Shown: positions 1-8,994, counted from the first letter of the stretch. The stretch: DNA of 64,000 bases from CAWFFV01 sp963814985 (GCA_963814985.1 CAWFFV010000029.1:248001-312000); one strand, 5' to 3'. Program-made: numbers and translations. The notes: generated from the letters alone by a model not told the origin.

Positions 1-2
1 TG

Positions 3-1745
3 ATGAGCAGGCGGCTGGGACTCATCATAGGCGTCAATTACTACCAGGACACTGTTTTTCAACCACTACAGTTTGCTGAAAATGACGCGCGGGCACTTGC
101 CCAATGGCTGGTCAACGTCAAGGGGGGAAAGTGGTCGCCTCCCGACGTGCAACTGGTTAATGGTGCACATGTTACGAAAGAACTTGTGGAATCGCTGATC
201 CTCCAAACATGTCTCAATATGGCCGAAGCCAATGACACGGTACTTCTCTATTTTGCTGGGCATGCCTTCGTGGATGAAAGAAGTGGAGAGGGGTATCTTG
301 CACTCACTAATACACGTTACCAGGATCCCACCGCTACTGGCCTCCATCTTGCTTCCTTCGCTCACTATGTACTGCAACGCAGCCGTGCAGCACAAATTCT
401 CTTCATCCTTGATTGTTTCCAGGATGGGCAAGCCTGGAGCATGCGTCGCACTGCCCCTTATGATACCAAACCGCTCCTTGAATCCGTCATCTTAAATGTT
501 TTGCCATCACAAAGAAATCGGCTCTTCCTTTGCTCTTGCCGGGGTAATGAATTTGTTCCAGAAGCGGGAGAAAAGGGACTGGGCGCTTTTATGTATCGTA
601 TGATTCTGGGTCTTTGTGGATCTGCCAGCGGTTCCGGGACAGAGGCTATCACGTTACAACAGCTATATTCTTATCTTACTGGTAATCTGAATGAACAGCA
701 ACGTCCACAACTCTTCGGACAAGAACAATCGCCTGTGATCCTGGTTGGGGAAGTTCCACCACAATCCGGATCTCAACAGATGTTACCTGTAACAGGAACT
801 TCGCCATTGGCATATGCAGGTATGACCGCAACAGCTCAGCAATCACCACGAACAACAAGAACTTTGTCCGGACAACTTTTCAAACCGGTAGTGGAGCCAC
901 AACGTCAACAACCCCAGCAGATGCTTGGACAGGCTCAACAGTTATTACAGATGCAGAATTTTTCAGAGGCACTCACTATCGTGGAGCAGCTCCTCCAAAT
1001 AGCGCCTCAAGAGGTTTCGGCATTGCTTCTCAAGGGGCAGATACTGGATACAATGGGACGTACACGCGAGGCATTAGCTGCCGTGGAACAGATCCTGTTG
1101 ATCGATTCTAACAACCCTTTGATCTGGAAGACGCGAGCGGCCCTCCTTGCCAATATGGGTCACCATCCAATGGCACTAACTTCAATAGAGCGTTCCCTTG
1201 CGCTCGATACGAGTAATCCTGATGCACAAGCCCTTAAAACTATTATTCTTGCGAATATAGCAAAAGCCCAGAATAAGAATAGCGATCAACGTCCACAAAA
1301 TCCGTTTCCTTTTTCTGACGAGAAACTCAACAATACTTTTCCCTGGTTTATGAGTGCAGGTATTCAGGTCCTGGCGGAGGTGATAGGTGTTGTAGGAGCT
1401 ATACTTCCCTCTATCCAGCCGCACTTGTCGATCATCATCGGACTCGTGTTGGCAAGTTTGGGTATGGCAACGCTGTGTATCAATGCTGCATTGGGAGCTT
1501 ATCGGTATGGATTTTGGCGTCTCCTGCCTACGCTTTTACTCTGTCTGGTAACGGGTGGCTTGCTTGCTGCTATATACAAATTTGGCTATACAAAAATCAT
1601 CGGGCTAGTGAAAATGAATCCACCGTTGCTCCTCTCTCTCCTATTTTTCGCAGCATGGCTGGCAGCAGCGGCGACGATCCCCATCATTGTGGCAATCGGT
1701 GGCTGGATCAGTGGTCTCATAGCTCGTAGAGCCGCGCGCTCCTGA
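3..1745 (+). CDS. Caspase-like peptidase (C14) with TPR repeats and C-terminal membrane domain
   Basis: The first ~250 residues form a caspase/metacaspase-type fold: opening strand LGLIIGVNYY, a His in LYFAGHAF (about H87) and a Cys in FILDCFQDG (about C138), the spacing expected of a C14 His-Cys dyad. Residues ~305-415 are helical tetratricopeptide-like repeats (motifs such as LLKGQILDTMGRTREALAAV). The last ~125 residues hold about four hydrophobic membrane segments. I infer an intracellular protease anchored to the membrane, with TPRs recruiting partner or substrate. Its substrate is unknown. The ATG at base 3 is at the window edge, so an upstream start cannot be excluded, though the fold begins right after it. 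It ends 12 bp before the convergent ABC-F gene. Confidence 0.8.
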   Translation: MSRRLGLIIGVNYYQDTVFQPLQFAENDARALAQWLVNVKGGKWSPPDVQLVNGAHVTKELVESLILQTCLNMAEANDTVLLYFAGHAFVDERSGEGYLALTNTRYQDPTATGLHLASFAHYVLQRSRAAQILFILDCFQDGQAWSMRRTAPYDTKPLLESVILNVLPSQRNRLFLCSCRGNEFVPEAGEKGLGAFMYRMILGLCGSASGSGTEAITLQQLYSYLTGNLNEQQRPQLFGQEQSPVILVGEVPPQSGSQQMLPVTGTSPLAYAGMTATAQQSPRTTRTLSGQLFKPVVEPQRQQPQQMLGQAQQLLQMQNFSEALTIVEQLLQIAPQEVSALLLKGQILDTMGRTREALAAVEQILLIDSNNPLIWKTRAALLANMGHHPMALTSIERSLALDTSNPDAQALKTIILANIAKAQNKNSDQRPQNPFPFSDEKLNNTFPWFMSAGIQVLAEVIGVVGAILPSIQPHLSIIIGLVLASLGMATLCINAALGAYRYGFWRLLPTLLLCLVTGGLLAAIYKFGYTKIIGLVKMNPPLLLSLLFFAAWLAAAATIPIIVAIGGWISGLIARRAARS

Positions 1746-1756
1746 TAGATCTACCG

Positions 1757-3697
1757 CTATTGACTGGCAACATCGGCGAGGCACTCCCACTCTACCAGGA
1801 GTGTCTCCACATGTGCTTTTGCCTGCTCATAGTCAGCGGACAACTGTGTGAGTTGTGCGGCATCAGCATTGAGTGCAGCCAGGGACAGAGCTTCTTCCAC
1901 CGACTTTACATATCCCTCTGCTTTCTCAATATCCCGCTCAACATCCTCTACAGTGCGTACCTTTATTTTAGCTCCCTTCTTACTGTTAGATTTTGCAGAA
2001 GGGGATGTGGGTTTCGCGTCTACAGACGTCTTTTTGGTAACCGGGGCAGGCGCATCTAACACAATCTGTTGCTTGCGTGTACGATAGTCGGTATAGTTCC
2101 CAAGGTAAGGTATCAGCACACCATCTTCGATAACCCAGACTTTAGTCGCCAGACTATCAATAAAGTAACGGTCATGCGAGACAAAGAGCAACGTTCCTTC
2201 AAAGTCACTCAAAACCTCTTCCAGGAACTGACGCGATTGCAGATCTAGATGGTTGGTTGGTTCGTCCAGAATCAAAAAATTAGAACCCTGGAGCGTCAAT
2301 TTTGCCAGCGCCACACGGCTACGCTCACCGCCACTGAGTGCTCCAATCGGTTTGAATACGTCGTCCCCAGAAAAGAGGAAGCGCCCAAGAAAACTACGTG
2401 CGCCTTCCTCGCTGAGTACGCTCACCTGACGAATTTCATCTACGATAGTTCGTGCCATGTTGAGTCCGGCATGAGTTTGTGAATAGTAGCCAGTACGTAC
2501 ATTATGCCCTGGCTGGCACAGCCCACTGACAGGTGGAAGTTCTCCAATCAGTGTCCTCAGCAAGGTTGTTTTACCGGCCCCATTAGGACCGATCAAGCCC
2601 ACACGATCTCCACGTACCAGTTCCAGGTCAGCGACGCGTACCAAAATCTTAGGTTCTCCATCTGGTTGCTGAGAATTACTGCCGTAACCGGCCACCAGTT
2701 TCTGGGTTGAAAGGACCACAAGACCACTATCTGTAACAGGACTAAACTCGAACTGTAGCTCTGGAAAATCCTGTGGTCGCTCAACACGTTCCAGACGATT
2801 CAGCAATTTCTGGCGACCCCGCGCCTCACGACTACGCTGTCCGGCCTTATAACGACGAATAAATTCTTCAGTATGGGCAATATGTGCTTGCTGAGCCTCA
2901 TACTCACGCTGCCTCCGTTCCATACGTTCTTCGCGCAAGCTAAGATATTTTGTGTAATTACCGGGATACTCTTCAATGCGTCCAAAGGCCATCTCAATCG
3001 TGCGCGATACAATTTTGTCGAGGAAGTAGCGATCGTGGGCAACAATAACCATAGCTCCCTGCCAGCCTGACAGGTATGTCTCTAACCATTCCAGAGCAGC
3101 AAGATCCAGGTGGTTCGTTGGCTCATCCATCAGGAGCAGGTCAGGCTCTTGCAGGAGTAGTTTGCCCAATGCTGCACGTGTCTGCTGCCCTCCACTCAGA
3201 TGCATCACAGGTGATGCTTGTTGCTCACGTGTAAAGCCTAAACCATCCAGTACCTGCTCCACACGGTTTTCATAAGTATAGCCACTGGCATGCTCATAGC
3301 GTGCCTGCAAGTCTGCATAACGGGCCAGCAGTCGCTCATGAAGCTGAGCATCACTCTGAGCAGCAGGAGAGGCCATTTTCTGTGCAAGTTGACTTAATTC
3401 ATGCTCCCAATCACGCAATGCCGAGAAAACGGTCAGCAACTCCTCACGCAGTGTATTTTGCGGTTGAAAGTCGGTTATCTGAGTTAAGTATCCAATGCGT
3501 GTGTGACGTGCAATAGCGACGGATCCCTCGTCGGGATATTCACGACCAGCTAAGATATGAAGGAGTGTTGATTTTCCAGCACCATTAGGGCCAACCAGTC
3601 CAATACGATCATGCTCATCAATCTGAAAATCTATCCCTGAAAAGATGCGTTCTGCACCAAATGATTTACCCATCCGTATAACATTAACAATTGGCAT
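1757..3697 (-). CDS. ABC-F family ATP-binding protein (translation/ribosome-associated)
   Basis: A 646-residue soluble protein with two ABC ATPase cassettes and no membrane segments, the layout of ABC-F proteins (EttA/Uup/resistance type) that act on the ribosome E site. Cassette 1 has Walker A GPNGAGKS (~36-43), signature LSGGQ (~167-171) and Walker B LLLMDEP (~187-193). Cassette 2 has GPNGAGKT (~370-377), LSGGERSR (~454-461) and FLILDEPTNHLD. A charged interdomain linker lies at ~250-320 and a coiled-coil C-terminal extension at ~590-640, as in Uup. Which ABC-F subgroup it belongs to cannot be told from sequence reading alone. It stands alone, convergent with the caspase gene. Confidence 0.92.
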   Translation of the reverse strand: MPIVNVIRMGKSFGAERIFSGIDFQIDEHDRIGLVGPNGAGKSTLLHILAGREYPDEGSVAIARHTRIGYLTQITDFQPQNTLREELLTVFSALRDWEHELSQLAQKMASPAAQSDAQLHERLLARYADLQARYEHASGYTYENRVEQVLDGLGFTREQQASPVMHLSGGQQTRAALGKLLLQEPDLLLMDEPTNHLDLAALEWLETYLSGWQGAMVIVAHDRYFLDKIVSRTIEMAFGRIEEYPGNYTKYLSLREERMERRQREYEAQQAHIAHTEEFIRRYKAGQRSREARGRQKLLNRLERVERPQDFPELQFEFSPVTDSGLVVLSTQKLVAGYGSNSQQPDGEPKILVRVADLELVRGDRVGLIGPNGAGKTTLLRTLIGELPPVSGLCQPGHNVRTGYYSQTHAGLNMARTIVDEIRQVSVLSEEGARSFLGRFLFSGDDVFKPIGALSGGERSRVALAKLTLQGSNFLILDEPTNHLDLQSRQFLEEVLSDFEGTLLFVSHDRYFIDSLATKVWVIEDGVLIPYLGNYTDYRTRKQQIVLDAPAPVTKKTSVDAKPTSPSAKSNSKKGAKIKVRTVEDVERDIEKAEGYVKSVEEALSLAALNADAAQLTQLSADYEQAKAHVETLLVEWECLADVASQ

Positions 3698-4269
3698 ACT
3701 TTTTCACTCAGCTTCTTATGGCATATTTTCTATGAGATGCGGTTAGTAGCATATCACAGATTACCATACCTCAGCTTTTGAGGCAAGAGAGAGGGCCCTG
3801 CAAAAGCCTGGCTAGCATTCTCGAGTCCCCTGTAGCATTTGGCGGTCCTCATGAGGTATGGTATACTGATAGAGCAAATCTTTCTTTGCGGGAAAGGATG
3901 CTAAGGTCAATAACCCCACAATACCCGTTGTGAGCTTGTTCATCGCGAGCTTGAAGTTGACAAAACTGGAACTTATCGGAGGAAAAAAGCCGAACAACGT
4001 TAGAGGCGAATAGATAGGCATCTTGGAATGCACGGCCCGTTTCAAGCTATGCGGTAGATGGGGTACTGGCGTATCGGGTAGAAACCAGTGCCATCTATAC
4101 ACAAACCGCACTCTAACAGAGACAAGGCCAAAAAACCTGGTGCGGCAGTGAGTGCTCCTGAAAAACGAGCTGAGACAGGGAAACCGCACGTCCCTTTGTC
4201 TACCTTCACAAGAGCGTACAAAGCAAAGAAAGGAGGCGGTGCCTTCTCCTGTCTAGTTGCAGGGAGCAT
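3698..4269. other. Long leader region upstream of the phosphoribosyltransferase gene
   Basis: No convincing gene lies in these 572 bases. The right part would be an RNA leader of about 395 nt if transcription starts at the 3839-3867 promoter. It contains short inverted repeats (GCAAA...TTTGC near 3875-3890; AGGGA...TCCCT near 4176-4196) and an AGGAGG-like run at ~4231. The open frames over it lack ribosome sites and family resemblance. I looked for T-box, TPP, PyrR-site and other known riboswitch cores and could not assign one. Confidence 0.45.
3839..3867 (+). promoter_or_regulatory. Candidate sigma-70-type promoter for the phosphoribosyltransferase gene
   Basis: TTGGCG at 3839-3844 and TATACT at 3862-3867 are separated by 17 bp. 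The spacer contains the perfect palindrome CCTCATGAGG (3848-3857), a possible operator. Inferred from sequence only. Confidence 0.45.
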
Positions 4270-4953
4270 GTGTACCGCAGCGCTGAAGTGGCGAAAGAGC
4301 AATCCCTGGATAATCTATGGTTGGCGCAAATACTCTTCGACCTTGGAGGCGTCCAATTTGGCGATTTTACAGTGAGCGAGTCCGCTGTAAGCTCACCTGT
4401 TTTTGTAAATCCCAAGGTCTTGATTAGTCATCCAACCGCACTACGTGTTGCCAGTAAGCTGATGCAACAAGAAATTAATTTAGCTCAATCATTGCGTCGT
4501 CCACGAGTTCACCCTTTTACTGTCGTGGCTGGAGTACCAGTAGGAGGATTGCTGCTGGCATCGGCCTATTCGCTGGAGACGAATATTCCTCTCATTTATG
4601 CACGTATCCATCCAGAAGGTACAGGTACTCGTGGCATTGAAGGCCGTTTTACACGAGGTGATACCGCGCTCATCATTGACGATCTGATCACTAGAGGGAG
4701 CAGTGTTCTGGAAACGGCAGCATTACTAGAAGAAAATGGTGTGAAGGTAAAGGATGTTCTTGTTCTGGTTGATCGCGAACATGGAGCCGCAGAGCATTTA
4801 CGACGACGCGGTTATGATCTGATGAGTATCTTGAAATTGGATGTAATGCTCAACCATTACATGTCTAAGGGTCTCATCTCGGAGGAAACATACCGCATCT
4901 GTGCAGAATATTTGCGTGGTAAGCAAGGTGAGAATCATACCTCACCCTTGTAA
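4270..4953 (+). CDS. pyrE: Orotate phosphoribosyltransferase-like protein
   Basis: A type I phosphoribosyltransferase of 227 residues. The PRPP-binding loop is TALIIDDLITRGSSVLE (~residues 135-151), and the flanking VAGVPVGGLLLA and VLVLVDREHGAAEHL blocks match orotate phosphoribosyltransferase (orotate + PRPP to OMP, pyrimidine synthesis). The usual lysine-rich catalytic segment (RKExKxHG type) here reads ARIHPEGTGTRG and lacks those lysines, so activity on orotate is likely but not certain. I take the GTG at 4270 because AGGGAG sits ~5 nt upstream; the next in-frame GTG at 4288 is an alternative. It stands alone behind a ~395 nt leader and ends at a strong hairpin. Confidence 0.75.
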   Translation: MYRSAEVAKEQSLDNLWLAQILFDLGGVQFGDFTVSESAVSSPVFVNPKVLISHPTALRVASKLMQQEINLAQSLRRPRVHPFTVVAGVPVGGLLLASAYSLETNIPLIYARIHPEGTGTRGIEGRFTRGDTALIIDDLITRGSSVLETAALLEENGVKVKDVLVLVDREHGAAEHLRRRGYDLMSILKLDVMLNHYMSKGLISEETYRICAEYLRGKQGENHTSPL

Positions 4954-4971
4954 GCACTCTCACAGGTGAAA

Positions 4972-5010
4972 GAAGGGGAAATGATCCCACAATGTGGATC
5001 TTTCCCCTTC
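4972..5010. terminator. Hairpin terminator between convergent genes
   Basis: GAAGGGGAAA (4972-4981) pairs perfectly with TTTCCCCTTC (5001-5010). The inner loop can extend the stem (GATCC/GGATC). It lies between the phosphoribosyltransferase stop (4953) and the convergent SPFH stop (5051), so it may serve both. Confidence 0.75.
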
Positions 5011-5050
5011 TTCGATGATAGAACTTCTGCTGGAGAGCAACAACGATAGA

Positions 5051-5878
5051 CTATTTGGGTATGGATGGCTGAGAGGGATTGAAGCGTGATCCATCCAGCG
5101 TATCTTGGACTGGTACATCTCGGTGCTGTACCGAATTTATCAATGGCTGAATTATGTCGATAGGTAGCGGGAAGATGATCGTCGAGTTCTTCTCAACTGC
5201 GATCTCGGTTAAGGTTTGCAGGTAGCGCAATTGGAGAGCACTCGCCTGTGAGCCAATAATTGCGGCTGCCTGGGCCAACTGTGTTGAAGCTTGCAATTCA
5301 CCTTCGGCATGAATGATCTTGGCTCGCTTCTCACGTTCGGCTTCAGCCTGTTTCGCCATAGCACGCTGCATCGTGACAGGCAATTCAATATCCTTAATCT
5401 CGACTGCGGTGACTTTGACTCCCCAACGCTCGGTATGCTCGTCGATAATGGCCTGCAATTCACGATTGATCTTGTTACGTTGTGCTAATAGCTCATCCAA
5501 CTCAGATTGACCCAGCACGTTACGCAAGGTCGTTTGACCGATCTGCGTTGTTGCCTGCATAAAGTTCATCACATTGACGACAGCAGCAGAAGGATCAACG
5601 ACATAAAAGTAGAGCACAGCAGTGACCTTGATAGTCACGTTATCACGGGTAATGACCTCTTGTGGAGGCACTGTGAGCGTGACGATACGCAGGTCGACTT
5701 TGATCATGTTGGTGATAATAGGTGGAACCCAGAAGATACCGGGTCCCTTAGCACCAGTGAGTCGACCCAGGATAAAGATCACACCACGCTCATATTGCTG
5801 CACAATACGAATACCTGAAAGCGCTAGAAATACCAGAATGAGAGCAATGAATCCCAATAATGTTAATAACAGTCCCAT
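5051..5878 (-). CDS. SPFH/Band 7 (stomatin-type slipin) membrane protein
   Basis: A 275-residue stomatin/prohibitin-like protein. One N-terminal hydrophobic anchor (~2-25) is followed by the SPFH domain, with the family hallmarks RIVQQYERGVIFILGR, VITRDNVTIKV and WGVKVTAVEIKDIELP, then a helical AEAEREKRAKIIHAEGE segment. Such proteins form membrane microdomain cages and are typically encoded beside an NfeD protease, as here: the nfeD-like gene lies 22 bp upstream on the same strand, so the pair is probably one operon. An AAAGGAGG site precedes the ATG by ~7 nt. Confidence 0.93.
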   Translation of the reverse strand: MGLLLTLLGFIALILVFLALSGIRIVQQYERGVIFILGRLTGAKGPGIFWVPPIITNMIKVDLRIVTLTVPPQEVITRDNVTIKVTAVLYFYVVDPSAAVVNVMNFMQATTQIGQTTLRNVLGQSELDELLAQRNKINRELQAIIDEHTERWGVKVTAVEIKDIELPVTMQRAMAKQAEAEREKRAKIIHAEGELQASTQLAQAAAIIGSQASALQLRYLQTLTEIAVEKNSTIIFPLPIDIIQPLINSVQHRDVPVQDTLDGSRFNPSQPSIPK

Positions 5879-5900
5879 AGAAAGCCTCCTTTAACGACTT

Positions 5901-7301
5901 CTAAGTGTGTTCAATAGGAGAGACAGAAGGAATATCAAGATGAGATTGGATACGTACAGGCTCCACGCGTAAGCGTAGTCCCTCAACGGCAACCACCCGC
6001 ACCTGGGAACCGGCATCAAGAGAGGTCGCAGGTGGATCAAGTATGGCGGCCCAATCTTCCCCATAATAGTTGACGCGTCCCTCAGGGAGCAGCGGAGTTG
6101 ATGCGACCGCACTGGCACCAATCATCCCTTCAACACCCGTCGTAACACGTAATCGCCGTGCTCGCACAATAAAGCTTGCTAATGTGAGTCCAATAAGGCC
6201 GACAACTCCTCCCATGATATAGACCACTAGAGGGTTAATCTGCGCTCCATCATATGGTCCCCCACTATTAAAGAAAAGCAATGCGCCAGTAATCAGTGAG
6301 ATGACAGCGCCGATGGTCAGAACTCCGTGCGTTGGTAATTGTACATCCAATACCAACAGAACGAAGGCCAGCACCATCAATGCCAGTCCGGCCCAATTGG
6401 GAGAGAGAGACCCAACGGCAAAGAGAAAGAGCAGGAGCGCTATTGCTCCTGTTACACCGGGCAAAATCACGCCAGGATGGGAGATTTCCAGGTAGATGCC
6501 GATCATAGCAACAATAAACAGAAGGAATATCACATTGGGATCGAGCAAGAACGTGTAAAATGAGTCGGTTGCTGTAGCCTCAATGGTTTGTACACTTATT
6601 CCCGCAGTTTGTAATGTGATAGTGTGACCAGAGTTAAGTGTGACAACCCGGCCATCTACTTTGTTCAGCAAGTCACTTAGATTGGATGCATCAAGGTCAA
6701 CGATTTTCTCTCTCACCGCAAGCGTGTCATCATAGGATTTAGCCGCGGTAACCATTGCTACTGCCAGTGGTACATTGCGATCATAGCGAGTTTGTATGCC
6801 AGTGATTGATGCTGTGAGATCATTTTCAATCTTCGACTGGAGCGTACTATCAATATTACCACCAGAACTCGTCACCGGACTGGAGGCACCAATCCGTGTA
6901 GTTGGAGCCATTGCCGCAATATGGGCTGCCAGGGTCACAAACGCTCCAGCCGAAGCTGCACGTCCGCCTGTAGGAGAAACATACGCAATAATGGGGACGC
7001 TACTGGCCAACTCTTCCTGAGTCATCGTTTTCATCGAGTCGATATCACCACCTGGTGTATCGATCTCGATAACCAGTGCCTGCGCGCCATCATGTTCTGC
7101 GGTATCAATCGCTCGCGTGAGAAGGCCCAATGAGGCAGGGTTAATCTCAGCATTGAGAACCAGGACATCAACATGTGACGATGCAGCCTGAGCGGGTTGC
7201 ATCGCAAATGAGAGAGAGAGCAAAACCGCTACAACAAGGATAATACAGGGAAATACTTTCAAAAGTACCCTGGAACCATGAAAAGCATGGCGCGAATCCA
7301 T
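5901..7301 (-). CDS. NfeD-like membrane serine protease (ClpP-fold plus C-terminal OB domain)
   Basis: Long-form NfeD protein (466 residues from the chosen start). An N-terminal signal sequence (VFPCIILVVAVLLSL... AQAA) precedes a ClpP/crotonase-like protease domain with the nucleophile segment GGRAASAGAFV. Four to five membrane segments follow, then a C-terminal NfeD OB domain (GRVNYYGEDWAAIL). Family members cleave SPFH partners near the membrane, and the SPFH gene is directly downstream. An ATG 32 codons further upstream is open, but ATG at 7301 is preferred: GGAGG lies ~9 nt before it and the signal peptide then starts correctly. Confidence 0.9.
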   Translation of the reverse strand: MDSRHAFHGSRVLLKVFPCIILVVAVLLSLSFAMQPAQAASSHVDVLVLNAEINPASLGLLTRAIDTAEHDGAQALVIEIDTPGGDIDSMKTMTQEELASSVPIIAYVSPTGGRAASAGAFVTLAAHIAAMAPTTRIGASSPVTSSGGNIDSTLQSKIENDLTASITGIQTRYDRNVPLAVAMVTAAKSYDDTLAVREKIVDLDASNLSDLLNKVDGRVVTLNSGHTITLQTAGISVQTIEATATDSFYTFLLDPNVIFLLFIVAMIGIYLEISHPGVILPGVTGAIALLLFLFAVGSLSPNWAGLALMVLAFVLLVLDVQLPTHGVLTIGAVISLITGALLFFNSGGPYDGAQINPLVVYIMGGVVGLIGLTLASFIVRARRLRVTTGVEGMIGASAVASTPLLPEGRVNYYGEDWAAILDPPATSLDAGSQVRVVAVEGLRLRVEPVRIQSHLDIPSVSPIEHT

Positions 7302-7370
7302 AGTGTTTATCCTCCAGATATGTCCTCTAACGCGCCTCGTAACGTGAATAATAAAAACAACAGGTGTATC

Positions 7371-7440
7371 ATAGCATATTGCAAGCCATCGTAGCAAAAG
7401 TATGATAACTATTTGCTATAGAAAATATAGCATATTGCAA
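7371..7440. repeat. Pair of 14-bp direct repeats, likely operator sites
   Basis: ATAGCATATTGCAA occurs exactly at 7371-7384 and 7427-7440. The second copy overlaps an inverted repeat (7414-7432). Position just upstream of the nfeD-like gene and facing marR suggests regulator binding; that is inference. Confidence 0.5.
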
Positions 7441-7480
7441 TTCAAATTGTCAAGAGTCTGGTAAGAGGTACTCTTTCTTC

Positions 7481-7573
7481 TTGAATCCTCAGCACTTGCA
7501 GTGCTTCGCAGATTGTTTTATGTGGATTACGATGTTTGCGACGCAAACATCGTAATCCACATAAAACAATCTG
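7481..7573. repeat. Palindromic intergenic repeat, copy A
   Basis: Arms 7509-7540 and 7542-7573 are perfectly complementary over 32 bp around one base, with centre GTTTGCG-A-CGCAAAC. The left flank holds a small hairpin, AGCACT-tgc-AGTGCT, and GAATCCTCAGCA, the reverse complement of the TGAGGAATC core seen in copies B, D and E. This copy is therefore in the opposite orientation. Confidence 0.85.
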
Positions 7574-7585
7574 GCTCTTTTCCTC

Positions 7586-7614
7586 TTGACAGAACTCCAT
7601 ATTCTAAGTATATT
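7586..7614 (+). promoter_or_regulatory. Canonical promoter of the marR-like gene
   Basis: TTGACA (7586-7591), 17 bp, TATATT (7609-7614). The imperfect dyad CTAA-gtatatta-TTAG (7604-7619) covers the -10 box and could be an autoregulatory MarR operator. Confidence 0.65.
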
Positions 7615-7652
7615 ATTAGCATGCAAATCATTTTGAAAGGCGATCATCTGAA

Positions 7653-8075
7653 ATGGATCTCTCCAAGAGTCCGGGCTTTTTAATCACAAAGCTAGCTCGT
7701 GCTATGAGCAACGAGCTGGATAGCAAATTAAAAGCCTATGGAGTGACCATCTCGCAATGGAGCCTGCTCAGGCAGTTGTGGGAGCAAGAAGGAAGATCTC
7801 AGATAGAGTTACAAGAGCGTCTCGGACTGGAGGGAGCAACAGTTACTGGTCTGATACAGCGCATGATGAACCAAGGACTGGTGTACCGCCGCCCCGATCC
7901 CAGTGACAAACGTGTGCAGCGTGTTTACCTGACTGAGCGTGGTCGGGCACTCGAACACGTGACTGTTCCACTTGAAGAGGTGATCGAACATGCGCTAAAC
8001 GGTTTCACTGCTGATGAACGGGACTTTTTCATTCGTCTGCTCTCACGTGCTCTGCACAATTTTGATGAAAGGTAA
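7653..8075 (+). CDS. MarR-family transcriptional regulator
   Basis: A 140-residue winged-helix repressor. The helix-turn-helix (IELQERLGLEGATVTGLIQRM, about residues 50-70) and the wing (YRRPDPSDKRVQRVYLTERG) match MarR. The family usually binds small phenolic or oxidised ligands and controls a neighbouring gene; candidates are the lactonase-like hydrolase just downstream, the divergent nfeD-like gene, and itself. AAAGG lies about 13 nt before the ATG, which is rather far. Confidence 0.92.
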   Translation: MDLSKSPGFLITKLARAMSNELDSKLKAYGVTISQWSLLRQLWEQEGRSQIELQERLGLEGATVTGLIQRMMNQGLVYRRPDPSDKRVQRVYLTERGRALEHVTVPLEEVIEHALNGFTADERDFFIRLLSRALHNFDER

Positions 8076-8173
8076 GCTGCATGCCCCTTTTTTTGCCTTG
8101 CGAAAGGTTTGCGTGCTAACTAAATGACAAGAAAGAACCTTTATTAGACCCTTGAACACGAAAGGACAAACAC

Positions 8174-8901
8174 ATGACAACCACGCACTTCCCAAAGAGA
8201 CTCTATCTGATGCAGGTCGCAACTATGCCCATACCTCCAGCTGGGAGTGCCTGTCGTCTGCTATCTCGTACAAACTAGCGACGGCAAAAATATCCTGATT
8301 GATAGCGGCTTTTCCAAAGATATGCAGTCTCGTCCAGGTATGCCTCCCGTAGAACATGGCAAAGATGTTGTTGAGCAGCTTGCCATGCTTGGCTTGCAAC
8401 CTGGTGACATTGACATGCTTATATGTACCCATTTTGATGCTGACCATGCCGGTAACCACTCGAAATTCACAAATGCGGAATTGATTGTGCAGCGCCAGCA
8501 TTATGAACTGGCTCGTAGCGGTCATCCACGCTTCGCAGCGATTCGCCACATTTGGGATCATCCAGCATTGCGTTACCGACTGATCGATGGTGATACGGAA
8601 TTGCTCCCTGGCATCAAACTAATCGAGACTCATGGTCATACGCACGGCCATCAATCGGTGCTGGTACGTTTGCCTGAAACAGGCCCGGTACTCCTCGCTA
8701 TTGATGCTGTCGCCAGGCAGGACAGCCTTCAGGCCTGACCGTGAGAAAGGTCCCTGGGACGAGGGAGAGGAGGAATTGGTACAGGCTGGCGCACGTAAGC
8801 TGATCGACGTGGCACAGCAAGAGGAGGTGACGCTGATCATCTTTGGGCACGATGGTCAGCAGTGGCAGACAGTCAGGAAAGTTCCGGAATATTACAGCTA
8901 A
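8174..8901 (+). pseudogene. Metallo-beta-lactamase-fold hydrolase (AHL lactonase-like), twice frame-shifted
   Basis: Reconstructed across three frames. It starts with MTTTHFPKRLYLMQVATMPI (8174, behind GAAAGGA) and switches frame near 8238-8246 into PVVCYLVQTSDGKNILIDSG. It carries the metal site THFDADHAGNH and HGHTHGHQSVLV, then switches again near 8716-8730 into the tail DREKGPWDEGEEELVQAGA... ending at 8901. Order and motifs match quorum-quenching lactonases (AiiA-like) and related MBL hydrolases that need two zinc ions. All three pieces are in the expected order with nothing obviously missing, so this is either a young pseudogene or a gene with two consensus indels. It lies 98 bp after marR. 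Confidence 0.75.
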
Positions 8902-8957
8902 CTGCTTGTCAGAGGGTCCTGTCATCCTCTCATCATTTTCTTTTATCGACCTTTGCC

Positions 8958-8994
8958 GCTGAAAGCCCCTAAATTGAGTGAAGGGGCTTTCAGC
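8958..8994. terminator. Hairpin terminator after the hydrolase locus
   Basis: GCTGAAAGCCCCT (8958-8970) is perfectly complementary to AGGGGCTTTCAGC (8982-8994), with an 11-nt loop. No clean T-run follows on the + strand. Confidence 0.6.

Larger units (their letters stand above)
7302..7652. other. Divergent control region between nfeD-like and marR-like genes
   Basis: No gene. It holds two copies of ATAGCATATTGCAA (7371-7384 and 7427-7440, 56 bp apart), an inverted repeat TGCTATA-gaaaa-TATAGCA (7414-7432) overlapping the second copy, one copy of the palindromic repeat family (7481-7573), and a canonical promoter for marR (7586-7614). Confidence 0.7.

Noticed and set aside
4088..4375. 95-codon open frame on the + strand upstream of and into the phosphoribosyltransferase gene
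   Set aside because: No ribosome site, low-complexity basic composition and overlap with the clear PRTase frame; it is the leader read in another frame.
7481..7573. Simple intrinsic terminator at copy A
   Set aside because: It sits between divergent genes, lacks a T-run, and its flank matches the repeat family, so it is listed as a repeat.
8247..8738. Complete short metallo-hydrolase of 163 residues
   Set aside because: It lacks the N-terminal strand and C-terminal metal-site region, both of which are present in the adjacent frames.
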